Assembly (NCBI GenBank): GCA_025935735.1
Contig: JAICUS010000033.1
Location: 1-20,036 of the forward strand
Reading direction: 5' to 3'
Origin: Solirubrobacteraceae bacterium
GTDB lineage: Bacteria > Actinomycetota > Thermoleophilia > Solirubrobacterales > Solirubrobacteraceae
DNA length: 20,036 nt
Position 1 is the first letter of the stretch, and each line of letters begins with the position of its first letter. Below the pieces are notes generated by a model, which searched no databases, was not told the DNA's origin, and worked only from the letters and a program-made list of their open reading frames with translations. Positions 13,334 to 20,036 of the stretch are shown here, piece by piece. Both the position numbers and the translations under genes were made by a program.

Positions 13334-13599
13334 ATGCGCACCTACGTGGACGACGACCGACCTCGCAACGTCTGGCACCGCGGGTCGGCGAGACGTTCAA
13401 GCTCCTGCCGGAGGACGAGGACGGCTTCACGCTCGAGTACGGACTGGTCACAACGGACGTGCTGGACGAGTCTGAGCGCGCCCGCGTGCGCCGCTGCGAG
13501 TGCCCAGGCGTCGAGGGCCTCGAGATGGTCGACGCGCGCGGCATCGGCTTCGGGCGGCCCCACCCGGGCGCGACCGAGCTGGTGCCCGTCGAGCGGTAA
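13334..13599 (+). pseudogene. Small unknown gene broken by one frameshift
   Basis: From ATG 13334 the frame reads MRTYVDDDRPRNVWHRG. Protein-like sequence then continues only in another frame: VGETFKLLPEDEDGFTLEYG, LVTTDVLDESERARVRRCEC, GLEMVDARGIGFGRPHPG, ending VPVER with TAA at 13597-13599. Adding one base near 13380 would give a single frame of about 88 codons. The second frame has no start of its own: a TAG lies just upstream and no ATG or GTG precedes the conserved-looking part. I do not recognise the protein. It could be a real one-base deletion, a sequencing error or, less likely, programmed frameshifting. Confidence 0.5.
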
Positions 13600-13652
13600 C
13601 TGGAGAAGCGCTCGTCGCTCGGGACTGCCTCCGTGCTGACCGACGGCGAACC

Positions 13653-13658
13653 TAGGAT
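13653..13658 (+). promoter_or_regulatory. -10 element TAGGAT giving a leaderless toxin mRNA
   Basis: TAGGAT (TANNNT) ends 6 nt before the GTG start at 13665, the same geometry as at the TIR-like gene. There is no purine-rich ribosome binding site between them. Confidence 0.5.
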
Positions 13659-13664
13659 GCCAAC

Positions 13665-14072
13665 GTGCCGCCGACGACCCGAGCCGTCTACTACCGCGAC
13701 GCTTCGGGGTCGGAGCCGGTCAATGACTTCCTCGAGCTCCTCGAAGATCCGGCCGCGCAAGCGACGCTCGATCTGCAGATCGACAGGCTCAACCGCTTGC
13801 CGGCGAGCGCACCCCCGCTCCCGTTCCCGCACACGTCGCAGATCGACGGCCCGCTTCGCGAGCTCCGCTGCCACTACGGCAACCAGCTCTACAGGATCCT
13901 GTACCGCCGATCCGGCAACCTGTTCGTGCTCCTGCACATCCTCCGCAAGGACACCGGCCGGATCCCCGGCGCCGACATCACGGTCGCCCAGCGGCGTTGG
14001 GACGACTTCCAGGAGCGGATGAACGCGGATCCGCGTGTGCCACCTCGGGCTGCCGGGCATGATGCCCCCTAG
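13665..14072 (+). CDS. HigB/Gp49-like toxin (RelE superfamily) of a type II toxin-antitoxin pair
   Basis: The 135 residues fit the phage-derived Gp49-like / HigB family (PF05973): RAVYYRDASGSEPVNDFLEL at the start, then LDLQIDRLNRLP, the DGPLRELRCHYGNQLYRILY core, LFVLLHILRKDTGRIPGADI and VAQRRWDDFQER. Conserved basic residues at RELR, YRILY and RK fit the ribosome-dependent mRNA interferase fold. The last 20 residues (PRVPPRAAGHDAP) are an unmatched tail. Start GTG 13665. The gene is followed after 108 bp by a helix-turn-helix antitoxin, giving toxin-first order as in higBA modules. It would cleave mRNA when the antitoxin is lost, stabilising the element. Confidence 0.85.
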   Translation: MPPTTRAVYYRDASGSEPVNDFLELLEDPAAQATLDLQIDRLNRLPASAPPLPFPHTSQIDGPLRELRCHYGNQLYRILYRRSGNLFVLLHILRKDTGRIPGADITVAQRRWDDFQERMNADPRVPPRAAGHDAP

Positions 14073-14092
14073 CCACGGCTTCGCAATTCCGC

Positions 14093-14098
14093 TAAAGT
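14093..14098 (+). promoter_or_regulatory. Candidate -10 (TAAAGT) for separate antitoxin transcription
   Basis: TAAAGT lies 21 bp after the toxin stop and 82 bp before the antitoxin start. It is followed by TTCCC and, 20 bp further on, GGGAA, a 5-bp inverted repeat that could be an operator. An own promoter would give extra antitoxin. No strong -35 is visible. Confidence 0.35.
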
Positions 14099-14180
14099 CT
14101 TTCCCACGGCAGGCCGACCACTGGAGGGAATCCACCCGGCCATCGCCACCCAACCACGAACGCCCCGGAGGGCCGCCCTG

Positions 14181-14540
14181 ATGCCCGACACTCAGGTGCC
14201 CGTCTCGCCCATCGGCGCTGTCCACGGGCAGTCGTCACCGCGCAGCCGCAACCCCGAATACCAGGCCCATCTCGAGCGGCTCGCGCCGTTCGAACGCATC
14301 GCGCGCATGGTGATCGCTCGCCGGATGATGGCCGGCTGGACCCAGCAGCAACTCGCTGAGCGCATGGGCACCAGCCACTCCGTGATCTCGCGCATCGAGA
14401 GCGGCCAGCACGCGACCAGTGTCCGCACGCTCACGCGGCTCGCCGAGGCCTTCGACACCCACCTCGTCGTTGGCTTCGACGACGACCCGGAAGAGGTCGC
14501 GATCGAGGGAGAGACGCGGCAGCTCGCGCTCGTCGCGTAG
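14181..14540 (+). CDS. XRE-family helix-turn-helix antitoxin (HigA-like)
   Basis: The 119-residue protein starts at ATG 14181, with GGAGGG (14167-14172) 8 nt upstream. An HTH domain covers about residues 44-98: ARMVIARRMMAGWTQQQLAE (helix 1-2), RMGTSHSVISRIESGQHATS (recognition helix and the Ser-x-Ile-Glu-x-Gly turn), VRTLTRLAEAFDTHLVVGF. The first 40 residues are a flexible, polar arm, and the end is acidic (DDDPEEVAIEGE), which suits toxin binding. It is the partner of the HigB-like gene just upstream and probably represses the pair. GC bias is lower than in the flanking chromosome. Confidence 0.88.
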   Translation: MPDTQVPVSPIGAVHGQSSPRSRNPEYQAHLERLAPFERIARMVIARRMMAGWTQQQLAERMGTSHSVISRIESGQHATSVRTLTRLAEAFDTHLVVGFDDDPEEVAIEGETRQLALVA

Positions 14541-14575
14541 CTCTCCCTCGCAGACACAGCACGTCCCGACCGCGA

Positions 14576-14587
14576 GCGTACGTACGC
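14576..14587. repeat. Perfect 12-bp palindrome GCGTACGTACGC
   Basis: Lies 36 bp after the antitoxin stop and just upstream of the candidate -10 element TACGAT, about where a -35 region would be. Possible operator; it may be the site bound by the HTH protein. Function inferred only. Confidence 0.35.
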
Positions 14588-14610
14588 GGTGCGGTCGACT
14601 GGGCGGACCC

Positions 14611-14720
14611 TACGATCGCGCGGCGGTCACGCGCAACGTTCCCGCCGCCGCGCATGGCATCATGCGTGGCTCAACCTGTCACCGTGGGCGGGGCGCCTGC
14701 GAGGCGCCCCGCGTCGTTTT
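14611..14720 (+). ncRNA. Candidate short transcript from TACGAT promoter to hairpin terminator
   Basis: A TANNNT -10 element (TACGAT, 14611-14616) is followed about 70 bp later by a strong terminator hairpin. There is no protein-like frame between them. The interval also contains a 6-bp inverted repeat, CGCATG (14651-14656) / CATGCG (14661-14666). An RNA of roughly 100 nt would result. It could instead be the untranslated tail of the toxin-antitoxin mRNA. No known RNA family is recognised. Confidence 0.25.
14688..14720 (+). terminator. Rho-independent-type terminator
   Basis: A perfect 10-bp stem, GCGGGGCGCC (14688-14697) with GGCGCCCCGC (14703-14712), encloses the 5-nt loop TGCGA. It is followed by GTCGTTTT. 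It would end transcription of the toxin-antitoxin pair or of a short RNA starting near 14622. Confidence 0.7.
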
Positions 14721-14756
14721 CCGCCGGTTGGGGCCGTAGTCGTCAGGGACTGACAG

Positions 14757-15083
14757 GTGGTCGTCTTGGGCCCTGATCTGCTCGACGCCCTGGAGTCCGC
14801 GCTCGAGCGCGTGAACGTGATTCCTGCCGAGTGGCCGGAGCCCGTTGACGCCGACGCGTCCGTGCTGTCAGCAGGCTGGGTGCGGATCGAGCCGGAGTTC
14901 CGGGCGATGCTGCGCCTCCTGTCGCGGCGCCAGCAGTGTGCGTCGGGCGCTCGTGCGCGCCGGCCGATCACCGGAGGCAGATCGCGCCCCGCGGGCACCG
15001 GTCGTGGAGCTGCCGCCGCGCTGTTCGCGCACCCGCCGGTTCTGACGACGACCCAGGCCCAGAACACGCCGGGCATCACGTAG
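14757..15083 (+). CDS. Small hypothetical protein in the element
   Basis: The 108-residue frame starts at GTG 14757 with AGGGA 7 nt upstream. The first 60 residues look like real protein: LGPDLLDALESALERVNVIP, then VLSAGWVRIEPEFRAMLRLL, with helical, charge-balanced composition. After about residue 62 (ARARRPITGGRSRPAGTG) it turns into Arg/Gly/Pro-rich sequence like a shifted frame, so the 3' part may be frameshifted as in the following genes. No family recognised. The stretch 15084-15115 up to the next start shows nothing further. Confidence 0.4.
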   Translation: MVVLGPDLLDALESALERVNVIPAEWPEPVDADASVLSAGWVRIEPEFRAMLRLLSRRQQCASGARARRPITGGRSRPAGTGRGAAAALFAHPPVLTTTQAQNTPGIT

Positions 15084-15115
15084 GTCGCGGCCGCGTGCGA
15101 TCGGGGAGCGTGCGG

Positions 15116-15607
15116 GTGACGGCAACGCCTCCCGTGGGCGATCGGGATGGCTTCTCGCTGATCAAGTGGGCCCGAGGCCGGTGCGGTGGCCATCAGCTCA
15201 CGCGCGCGAGCATCAGCTTCTCCTCGTCCTGGCGACCTTCGGCCCAGGCAAGGACTTTGAGTGGATCGTCTGGCCAAGTGTCCGGACGCTGGCCGACGAG
15301 TGCGGCTGCACACGGAGCGTGATCTTCGAGACCTTGAAGGGACTCGAGGGGCATGACGTCGTACGGCGCCTACCGCCGGGCGACTTCTTCCTCTCGCAGT
15401 TGTTCGCCGGACGGCTTCAGCGTCCGAACGCCGTTCCCTGGCTCGAAGGTCACCGTCTACTGGTTTCAGCAGGACGAGTTGCGCGCCCCGAGCGACTGCC
15501 CGGCGTGCAAGCTCGCCGCCGCGTCGAGGCATCGGGCCTGGACGCCTCGCGGGAGCGTCGCGCATGGGTCCGGTGCACCGGACGGGTCCAGCATCTGGAT
15601 TCCCTGA
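15116..15607 (+). pseudogene. HTH replication-type gene with two frameshifts
   Basis: Start GTG 15116 has GGGGAG 7 nt upstream. Protein-like sequence runs in one frame as TATPPVGDRDGFSLIKWAR, changes frame near 15175, and continues as a winged-helix/HTH_36 domain (PVRWPSAHAREHQLLLVLAT, EWIVWPSVRTLADECGCTRS, FETLKGLEGHDVVRRLPPGD). Near 15400 it returns to the first frame as PDGFSVRTPFPGSKVTVYWF and QQDELRAPSDC, ending at TGA 15605-15607. The helix-turn-helix itself lies in one open frame (15166-15771) and might be translated alone. Proteins of this type (WPS-x-x-x-LA, then a recognition helix) act as replication or regulatory proteins in actinobacterial integrative elements. The two shifts compensate each other. 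Confidence 0.55.
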
Positions 15608-15727
15608 GACGGGCACCGTCCGGTCGACCGGACGGGCACCGCCCGGCGCGGCGGACCCCCACCCGTCCGGTAGCCCGGACGGCACCCGTCCGGTGGCTCG
15701 GACGGCCAGGGGTCCGGTCGACCGGAC
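15568..15727. repeat. Array of five dyads GTCCGG-N4-CCGGAC (iteron-like)
   Basis: Copies: 15568-15583 (GTCCGGTGCACCGGAC, perfect), 15618-15633 (GTCCGGTCGACCGGAC, perfect, extending to 20 bp with flanking CC/GG), 15665-15680 (GTCCGGTAGCCCGGAC), 15688-15703 (GTCCGGTGGCTCGGAC, one arm mismatch) and 15712-15727 (GTCCGGTCGACCGGAC, perfect). Start-to-start spacings are 50, 47, 23 and 24 bp, so the last three are about two helical turns apart. They sit at the 3' end of, and just after, the HTH replication-type gene. This could be an origin or operator array, or a repeat that once encoded an Arg/Pro/Asp/Gly-rich protein tail. Confidence 0.7.
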
Positions 15728-15767
15728 ACGGAGGTACCAGACGTGAACGGCCAGGGGGAACCCCACC

Positions 15768-16150
15768 GTGAACCCCGAGGGGACCGCCCACACGCGCGTG
15801 CGCGTGGCCCTCTCTCAGGCAGCCACAGGTCAACGGGCTCGGTCCCGATTCGGCGCCCCCACGAGCGCAAACGGCAGCGGCGGCACCGACGACGTCGCGC
15901 GCGCCCGTGAAGCCGACGCGTGGCTCGAGCGGATGCGGATCCCCCGAGACGCCCAAGGCGGGCGACGCCGCATGCGTTGTCCCTGCCGACCTCGACAAGC
16001 TCGCCCGCGCCGTGCGCGACGGCCCGAGTGCGCGGCGGGCTGCTCGAGGACGACCGGCACGGCGTCGAGCTGCGCTACCTGGGCCGCGACCGCCCGCGAC
16101 ATCGGCGTGCACGTGACCGTGGCCACCGCCGAACCGCTGGAGGCGGCCGC

Positions 16151-16154
<4 letters not shown>
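15768..16154 (+). pseudogene. Small element gene with three frameshifts
   Basis: GTG 15768 is preceded by AGGGGGA at 8 nt. The first frame gives DDVARAREADAWLERMRIPR up to about 15950. Protein-like sequence then moves to a second frame (AACVVPADLDKLARAVRDG, 15967-16023), a third (GLLEDDRHGVELRYLGRD, 16037-16090), and back to the first (DIGVHVTVATAEPLEAAA, stop TGA 16152-16154). The joined product would be a small protein of about 125 residues encoded just before the integrase, the place usually taken by a directionality factor or HTH protein. I cannot confirm that role. The stop overlaps the integrase GTG (GTGA), showing the original coupling. Confidence 0.45.
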
Positions 16155-17055
<901 letters not shown>

Positions 17056-17122
17056 GGACGCCCGCGAAGTGTAGGTGGGGCGGCGCTTCAAGAACCGGGG
17101 TCGGGCGTCCGATGTACCGGAT

Positions 17123-19417
17123 GTGAGCGTTGTGACTCAAGCTCCCGTCGCGCGTGCCTCCGCGCTGGAGGCGCTGGTGGACGCCGCGGCCGGGATCCTG
17201 GCCGCGGACTCGCTGGAGGGGACCCTCGGGCGGATCGCGCACCACCTGCGCTCGCTGTTCCGCTACGACGACCTGACGGTCTACGAGATCGACGAGGAAC
17301 AGGGCCAGCTGCGCCCCGTGTTCGCCGTGGGCGACTGGATCGACGAGATCCTCTCGGACCCGATCCCGCTGGGCACCGGCATCACCGGCTGGGCGGTGGC
17401 GAACCGGCGCACCCGCAACGTGCCCAACTCCGTGCTGGAGCCGCTGTGCAACAACGTCGCCGGGACGCCGGAGGTGGCCGAGGCGTTCGTGTGCGTGCCG
17501 CTGCTGGCCGAGGAGCACGTGGTCGGGACGCTCAACGTGTACCGCACGGGCGAGGACGTCGCGTTCAGCGACGAGGAGGTGCAGCTCGTCGAGCGCTTCG
17601 CCACCGTGGCGGCGCTCGCCTATGACTCGGCGCGCCAGCGCGAGACGCTGCGCGAGCAGGTCAAGCGCGACGGGCTGACCGGGCTGCTGAACCACCGCGC
17701 CTGCCAGGAGTGGCTGCGCGACGCGCTGCAGGCTCAGCTGCCGCAGGGCCGGCCGGTGGGCCTCGTGGTCATCGACCTCGACCACTTCAAGCTGATCAAC
17801 GACGCCTACGGCCACGCCGAGGGCGACCGCGTGCTGGCCGGCGTGGCCGAGCGGCTGCGCTCGGTGGTGCGGGGCAGCGACGCCGTCGGGCGCCTGGGCG
17901 GCGAGGAGTTCGTGCTGATCCTGCCGGGGGTGGACGCCGAGGGCGCCGAGGACTGTGCCGAGCGCGCGCGGGCGGCGCTGGCCGAGCTGACCGTGCGCGG
18001 GCAGCCGCTGCGCTCCTCCGCCGGCGTCGCGGCGGCCCCGCTGGACGGCACCGAGGCGACCGCGCTGCTGGAGAACGGCGACGCCGCGCTGTATCTGGCC
18101 AAGCACTCTGGCCGCAACCGGACCTGCCGCTTCGGGCGCGACACCGTCCGCCCGGAGACGGTCCAGCGCGACGAGATCGCCGCGCTGCTCGAGCAGGGCC
18201 CGTCGGCCGTGCGCAGCGTCTTCCAGCCGATCGTCGAGCTCGCCACGGGGCGCGCCGGCGGCTACGAGGCGCTCGCCCGCTTCGACGCCGAGCCCCGCCG
18301 CGGCCCCGACGAGTGGTTCGCCCAGGCGCACCGGGTCGGCCTCGGCGCCGAGCTGGAGGCCCTCGCGCTGCGCGCCGCGCTCGCCGCGGCCGGCCGCCCC
18401 GACGGCGCCTACCTGGCGCTCAACGTCTCCCCGCGCGCGCTGCTCTCGCAGGCGGTGCGCAGCGCCCTGCCGCAGGACCTCACCGGGATCGTGATCGAGC
18501 TGACCGAGCACGAGCTGTTCGGCGCCGAGGGCGAGCTCGAGGCCGAGCTGGCCGCGCTGCGCGCCCGCGGCGCCCGCGTGGCGCTCGACGACGCCGGCGC
18601 CGGCTACGCCGGGCTGCAGCAGCTCATCCGCGTCGCGCCGGACATCCTCAAGCTCGACCGCACGCTCGTGCACGGCGCCCACGCCGACCCGAACCGCCAG
18701 GCGCTGCTGGAGGCGCTGATCGGCTTCGCCGCCACCACCGGCGCCGCGGTCTGCGCCGAGGGCGTCGAGGACCTGGCCGACCTGCATGCGCTCGTCGACC
18801 TCGACGTGACCTACGCCCAGGGCTACGGCCTCGCCCGCCCGGCGGAGGGCTGGCCGGTGCCGGCGCCCGAGGTCACCGCCGCCGCCGCGGCCGAGATCCG
18901 CGCCGGGCTGCGCATGGCCAGCACGCCCCGCGGCACCGCCGGCGCGTTCGCCCGCGGCCTGGCGGAGCTGGCGGACGCGCTCGCCTCGGCCACCGCGCTG
19001 GGCGACCTGCGGACCGCCGACCACCGCGCGTCCGAGCTGCTGGGCGCCGACGACCTCGCGCTGCTCTACGTCGACGTGGCGGCGGATCAGATCGTGCTCG
19101 TGACCGATCACGACGACTTCTCCAGCGGCGACACCTGGGCGCTGGCCGACTTCCCCGCCACGCGCCACGTGATCGACCACGGCACCCCGGGTCAGCTCGT
19201 GCTGGGTGACGCGGCCGGCGATCCGGCGGAGCTCGCCGAGCTGGAGCGCAGCGGCATGGCCACGCTGCTGCTCGTGCCGGTGGTGCTCGGCGGGCGCACC
19301 CTGGCCGTCCTCGAGCTCTACCGCGCGGTGCCGATGGCCTTCACCAACCGCGACGTGGATCGCGCGCGTGTGATGGCTCAGCAGTTCGCCGCGGCGCTGG
19401 ACCGCCTCAAGCCCTGA
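17123..19417 (+). CDS. GAF-GGDEF-EAL-GAF cyclic-di-GMP signalling protein
   Basis: The 764-residue protein has a GAF domain (about 15-165: GTGITGWAVANRRTRNVPNS, FVCVPLLAEEHVVGTLNVY), then a diguanylate cyclase domain. That domain opens with DGLTGLLNHR (183), has the active GGEEF at 259-263 and an RxxD inhibitory site R250-x-x-D253 five residues before it. An EAL phosphodiesterase domain follows, with E382-A-L, LALNVSP, IVIELTEHE, ALDDAGAGY (family DDFGTGY), ILKLDRT, CAEGVED and QGY near 566, so the metal- and substrate-binding residues look complete. A second GAF-like domain ends it. No transmembrane segment, so cytoplasmic. The frame is open to 17075, but the start is uncertain (GTG 17123 or 17132). 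It is divergent from the tRNA, and its 3' end overlaps the convergent epimerase by 11 bp. Confidence 0.93.
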   Translation: MSVVTQAPVARASALEALVDAAAGILAADSLEGTLGRIAHHLRSLFRYDDLTVYEIDEEQGQLRPVFAVGDWIDEILSDPIPLGTGITGWAVANRRTRNVPNSVLEPLCNNVAGTPEVAEAFVCVPLLAEEHVVGTLNVYRTGEDVAFSDEEVQLVERFATVAALAYDSARQRETLREQVKRDGLTGLLNHRACQEWLRDALQAQLPQGRPVGLVVIDLDHFKLINDAYGHAEGDRVLAGVAERLRSVVRGSDAVGRLGGEEFVLILPGVDAEGAEDCAERARAALAELTVRGQPLRSSAGVAAAPLDGTEATALLENGDAALYLAKHSGRNRTCRFGRDTVRPETVQRDEIAALLEQGPSAVRSVFQPIVELATGRAGGYEALARFDAEPRRGPDEWFAQAHRVGLGAELEALALRAALAAAGRPDGAYLALNVSPRALLSQAVRSALPQDLTGIVIELTEHELFGAEGELEAELAALRARGARVALDDAGAGYAGLQQLIRVAPDILKLDRTLVHGAHADPNRQALLEALIGFAATTGAAVCAEGVEDLADLHALVDLDVTYAQGYGLARPAEGWPVPAPEVTAAAAAEIRAGLRMASTPRGTAGAFARGLAELADALASATALGDLRTADHRASELLGADDLALLYVDVAADQIVLVTDHDDFSSGDTWALADFPATRHVIDHGTPGQLVLGDAAGDPAELAELERSGMATLLLVPVVLGGRTLAVLELYRAVPMAFTNRDVDRARVMAQQFAAALDRLKP

Positions 19418-20036
19418 GCCGCGCGCGCCAGTCGGCCACGGCGTCGGCCAACGTGCGCTCGAGTGGGATCTCCGGCGCCCAGCCGGTGTCGGCCCGCAGC
19501 CGCGCGTTGTCGCCGCGGACCTCCTGCACCTCGTGCGCGCGCACGCGCGCGCGTTCGACGACGTGCTCGACGGCGACGCCCGCCGCCGCGCCCAGCGCCG
19601 CCACCAGCTCGCGCGCCGAGTGCGCGACGCCCGAGCAGACGTTCCACACGCCCGCCTCACCGCGCGCCGCGAGCAGCCGGTAGGCGCGCACCACGTCGCG
19701 CACGTCGGTGTAGTCGCGGCGCGTGTCGGGGCTGCCCGTGATCACCCGCACCGGGTCCTCGCCGGCCTGGAGGCCCGCCGCCACCTGGCGGGCGAACGCG
19801 GCGACCGCGTAGCGGGGCTCCTGCCCCGGGCCGGCGTGGTTGAACGCCCGCGCGCGCACGACCCGGAGCCCGTGCGCGTCGGCGTAGAAGCCGGCGACGA
19901 GCCCGGCGGACGCCTTCGAGACGGCGTACGGGTTCTGCGGGCGCAGCGGCGCGTCCTCGGTCGTGGGCACGGCGACCGGCGGCCCGTACTCCTCGCCGGA
20001 GCCGACGGAGACCACCACCGCGTCCGGAGCCGCCAC
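19407..20036 (-). CDS. NAD-dependent epimerase/reductase, GDP-6-deoxy-hexose type (5' end outside window)
   Basis: The last 209 or so residues of an extended short-chain dehydrogenase are present; the Rossmann GxxGxxG part lies beyond the window. The catalytic Ser sits in VVVSVGSGEEYGP and the YxxxK pair in NPYAVSKASAGLV. Then RARAFNHAGPGQEPRYAVAA, TGSPDTRRDYTDVRDVVRAY and VWNVCSG match the GDP-4-keto-6-deoxy-D-mannose reductase (Rmd) / GDP-mannose dehydratase branch. The probable role is making a GDP-deoxyhexose such as GDP-rhamnose for surface polysaccharide. The exact product is not decidable from this part. The 3' end overlaps the cyclic-di-GMP gene by 11 bp. Confidence 0.88.
   Translation of the reverse strand: MAAPDAVVVSVGSGEEYGPPVAVPTTEDAPLRPQNPYAVSKASAGLVAGFYADAHGLRVVRARAFNHAGPGQEPRYAVAAFARQVAAGLQAGEDPVRVITGSPDTRRDYTDVRDVVRAYRLLAARGEAGVWNVCSGVAHSARELVAALGAAAGVAVEHVVERARVRAHEVQEVRGDNARLRADTGWAPEIPLERTLADAVADWRARLRA

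Noticed and set aside
13248..14225. A minus-strand open frame opposite the HigB-like gene
   Set aside because: It lies antisense to a clear HigB family protein and a promoter region and shows no family features.
15568..15727. Possible CRISPR array
   Set aside because: The repeats are short palindromes with irregular 7-34 bp spacers, and no cas genes are present.

Overview
The window is very GC-rich, with compact genes, many ATGA/GTGA stop-start overlaps, GTG starts, promoters compatible with leaderless transcripts, and secreted proteins with TPTPTP or KPKPK linkers. This points to a high-GC actinobacterium. The gene mix (BMP-type nucleoside ABC transporter, MOSC-reductase fusion, DUF4031-SpoU fusion, GAF-GGDEF-EAL-GAF protein) makes Thermoleophilia / Solirubrobacterales my best guess. 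That placement is inference from family knowledge, not a database match.

Layout. 1-2753 (+): three overlapping genes of a BMP/nucleoside-type ABC importer (3' end of the ATPase, then two permeases). 2793-3389 (+): a small lipoprotein, convergent with a stand-alone response-regulator receiver (3386-3793, -). 3980-4999 (-): a secreted protein of unknown function. It is separated by a 91-bp spacer, carrying a 30-bp near-palindrome, from a divergent pair: a DUF4031-SpoU methyltransferase fusion and a DUF72 protein (5091-6910, +). 6894-8579 (-): a MOSC / flavin reductase / 2Fe-2S ferredoxin fusion. 8576-9530 (-): a scar of gene remnants, namely the 3' end of nhaA, a truncated and frameshifted ECF-type sigma gene, and a DUF427 gene that seems to have lost its 5' end. 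9560-10431 (-): a small membrane protein coupled to a DUF1989 protein. 10568-12137 (+): a three-gene envelope operon (exported protein, two-TM protein, LysM protein), with dyad-rich DNA between it and the DUF1989 gene.

12145-17026 is a small integrated element of about 4.8 kb. It is bounded by 49-bp direct repeats derived from the 3' half of the tRNA-Thr(UGU) gene at 16983-17055 (-). Its cargo is an intact TIR-like (PF10137, CAP12/Pycsar-effector family) protein with an unfamiliar N-terminal domain, a small frameshifted gene, and a HigB/HigA-like toxin-antitoxin pair. Its maintenance end is decayed: a frameshifted HTH replication-type gene with five GTCCGG-N4-CCGGAC dyads, a multiply frameshifted small gene, and a tyrosine integrase with all catalytic residues but no N-terminal DNA-binding domain. 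The integrase frame runs through the attachment site into the tRNA. I read this as a defence/addiction island whose own mobility has been lost while its cargo is kept.

17123-19417 (+): a GAF-GGDEF-EAL-GAF cyclic-di-GMP protein. 19407-20036 (-): the 3' part of a nucleotide-sugar epimerase/reductase that continues past the window edge.
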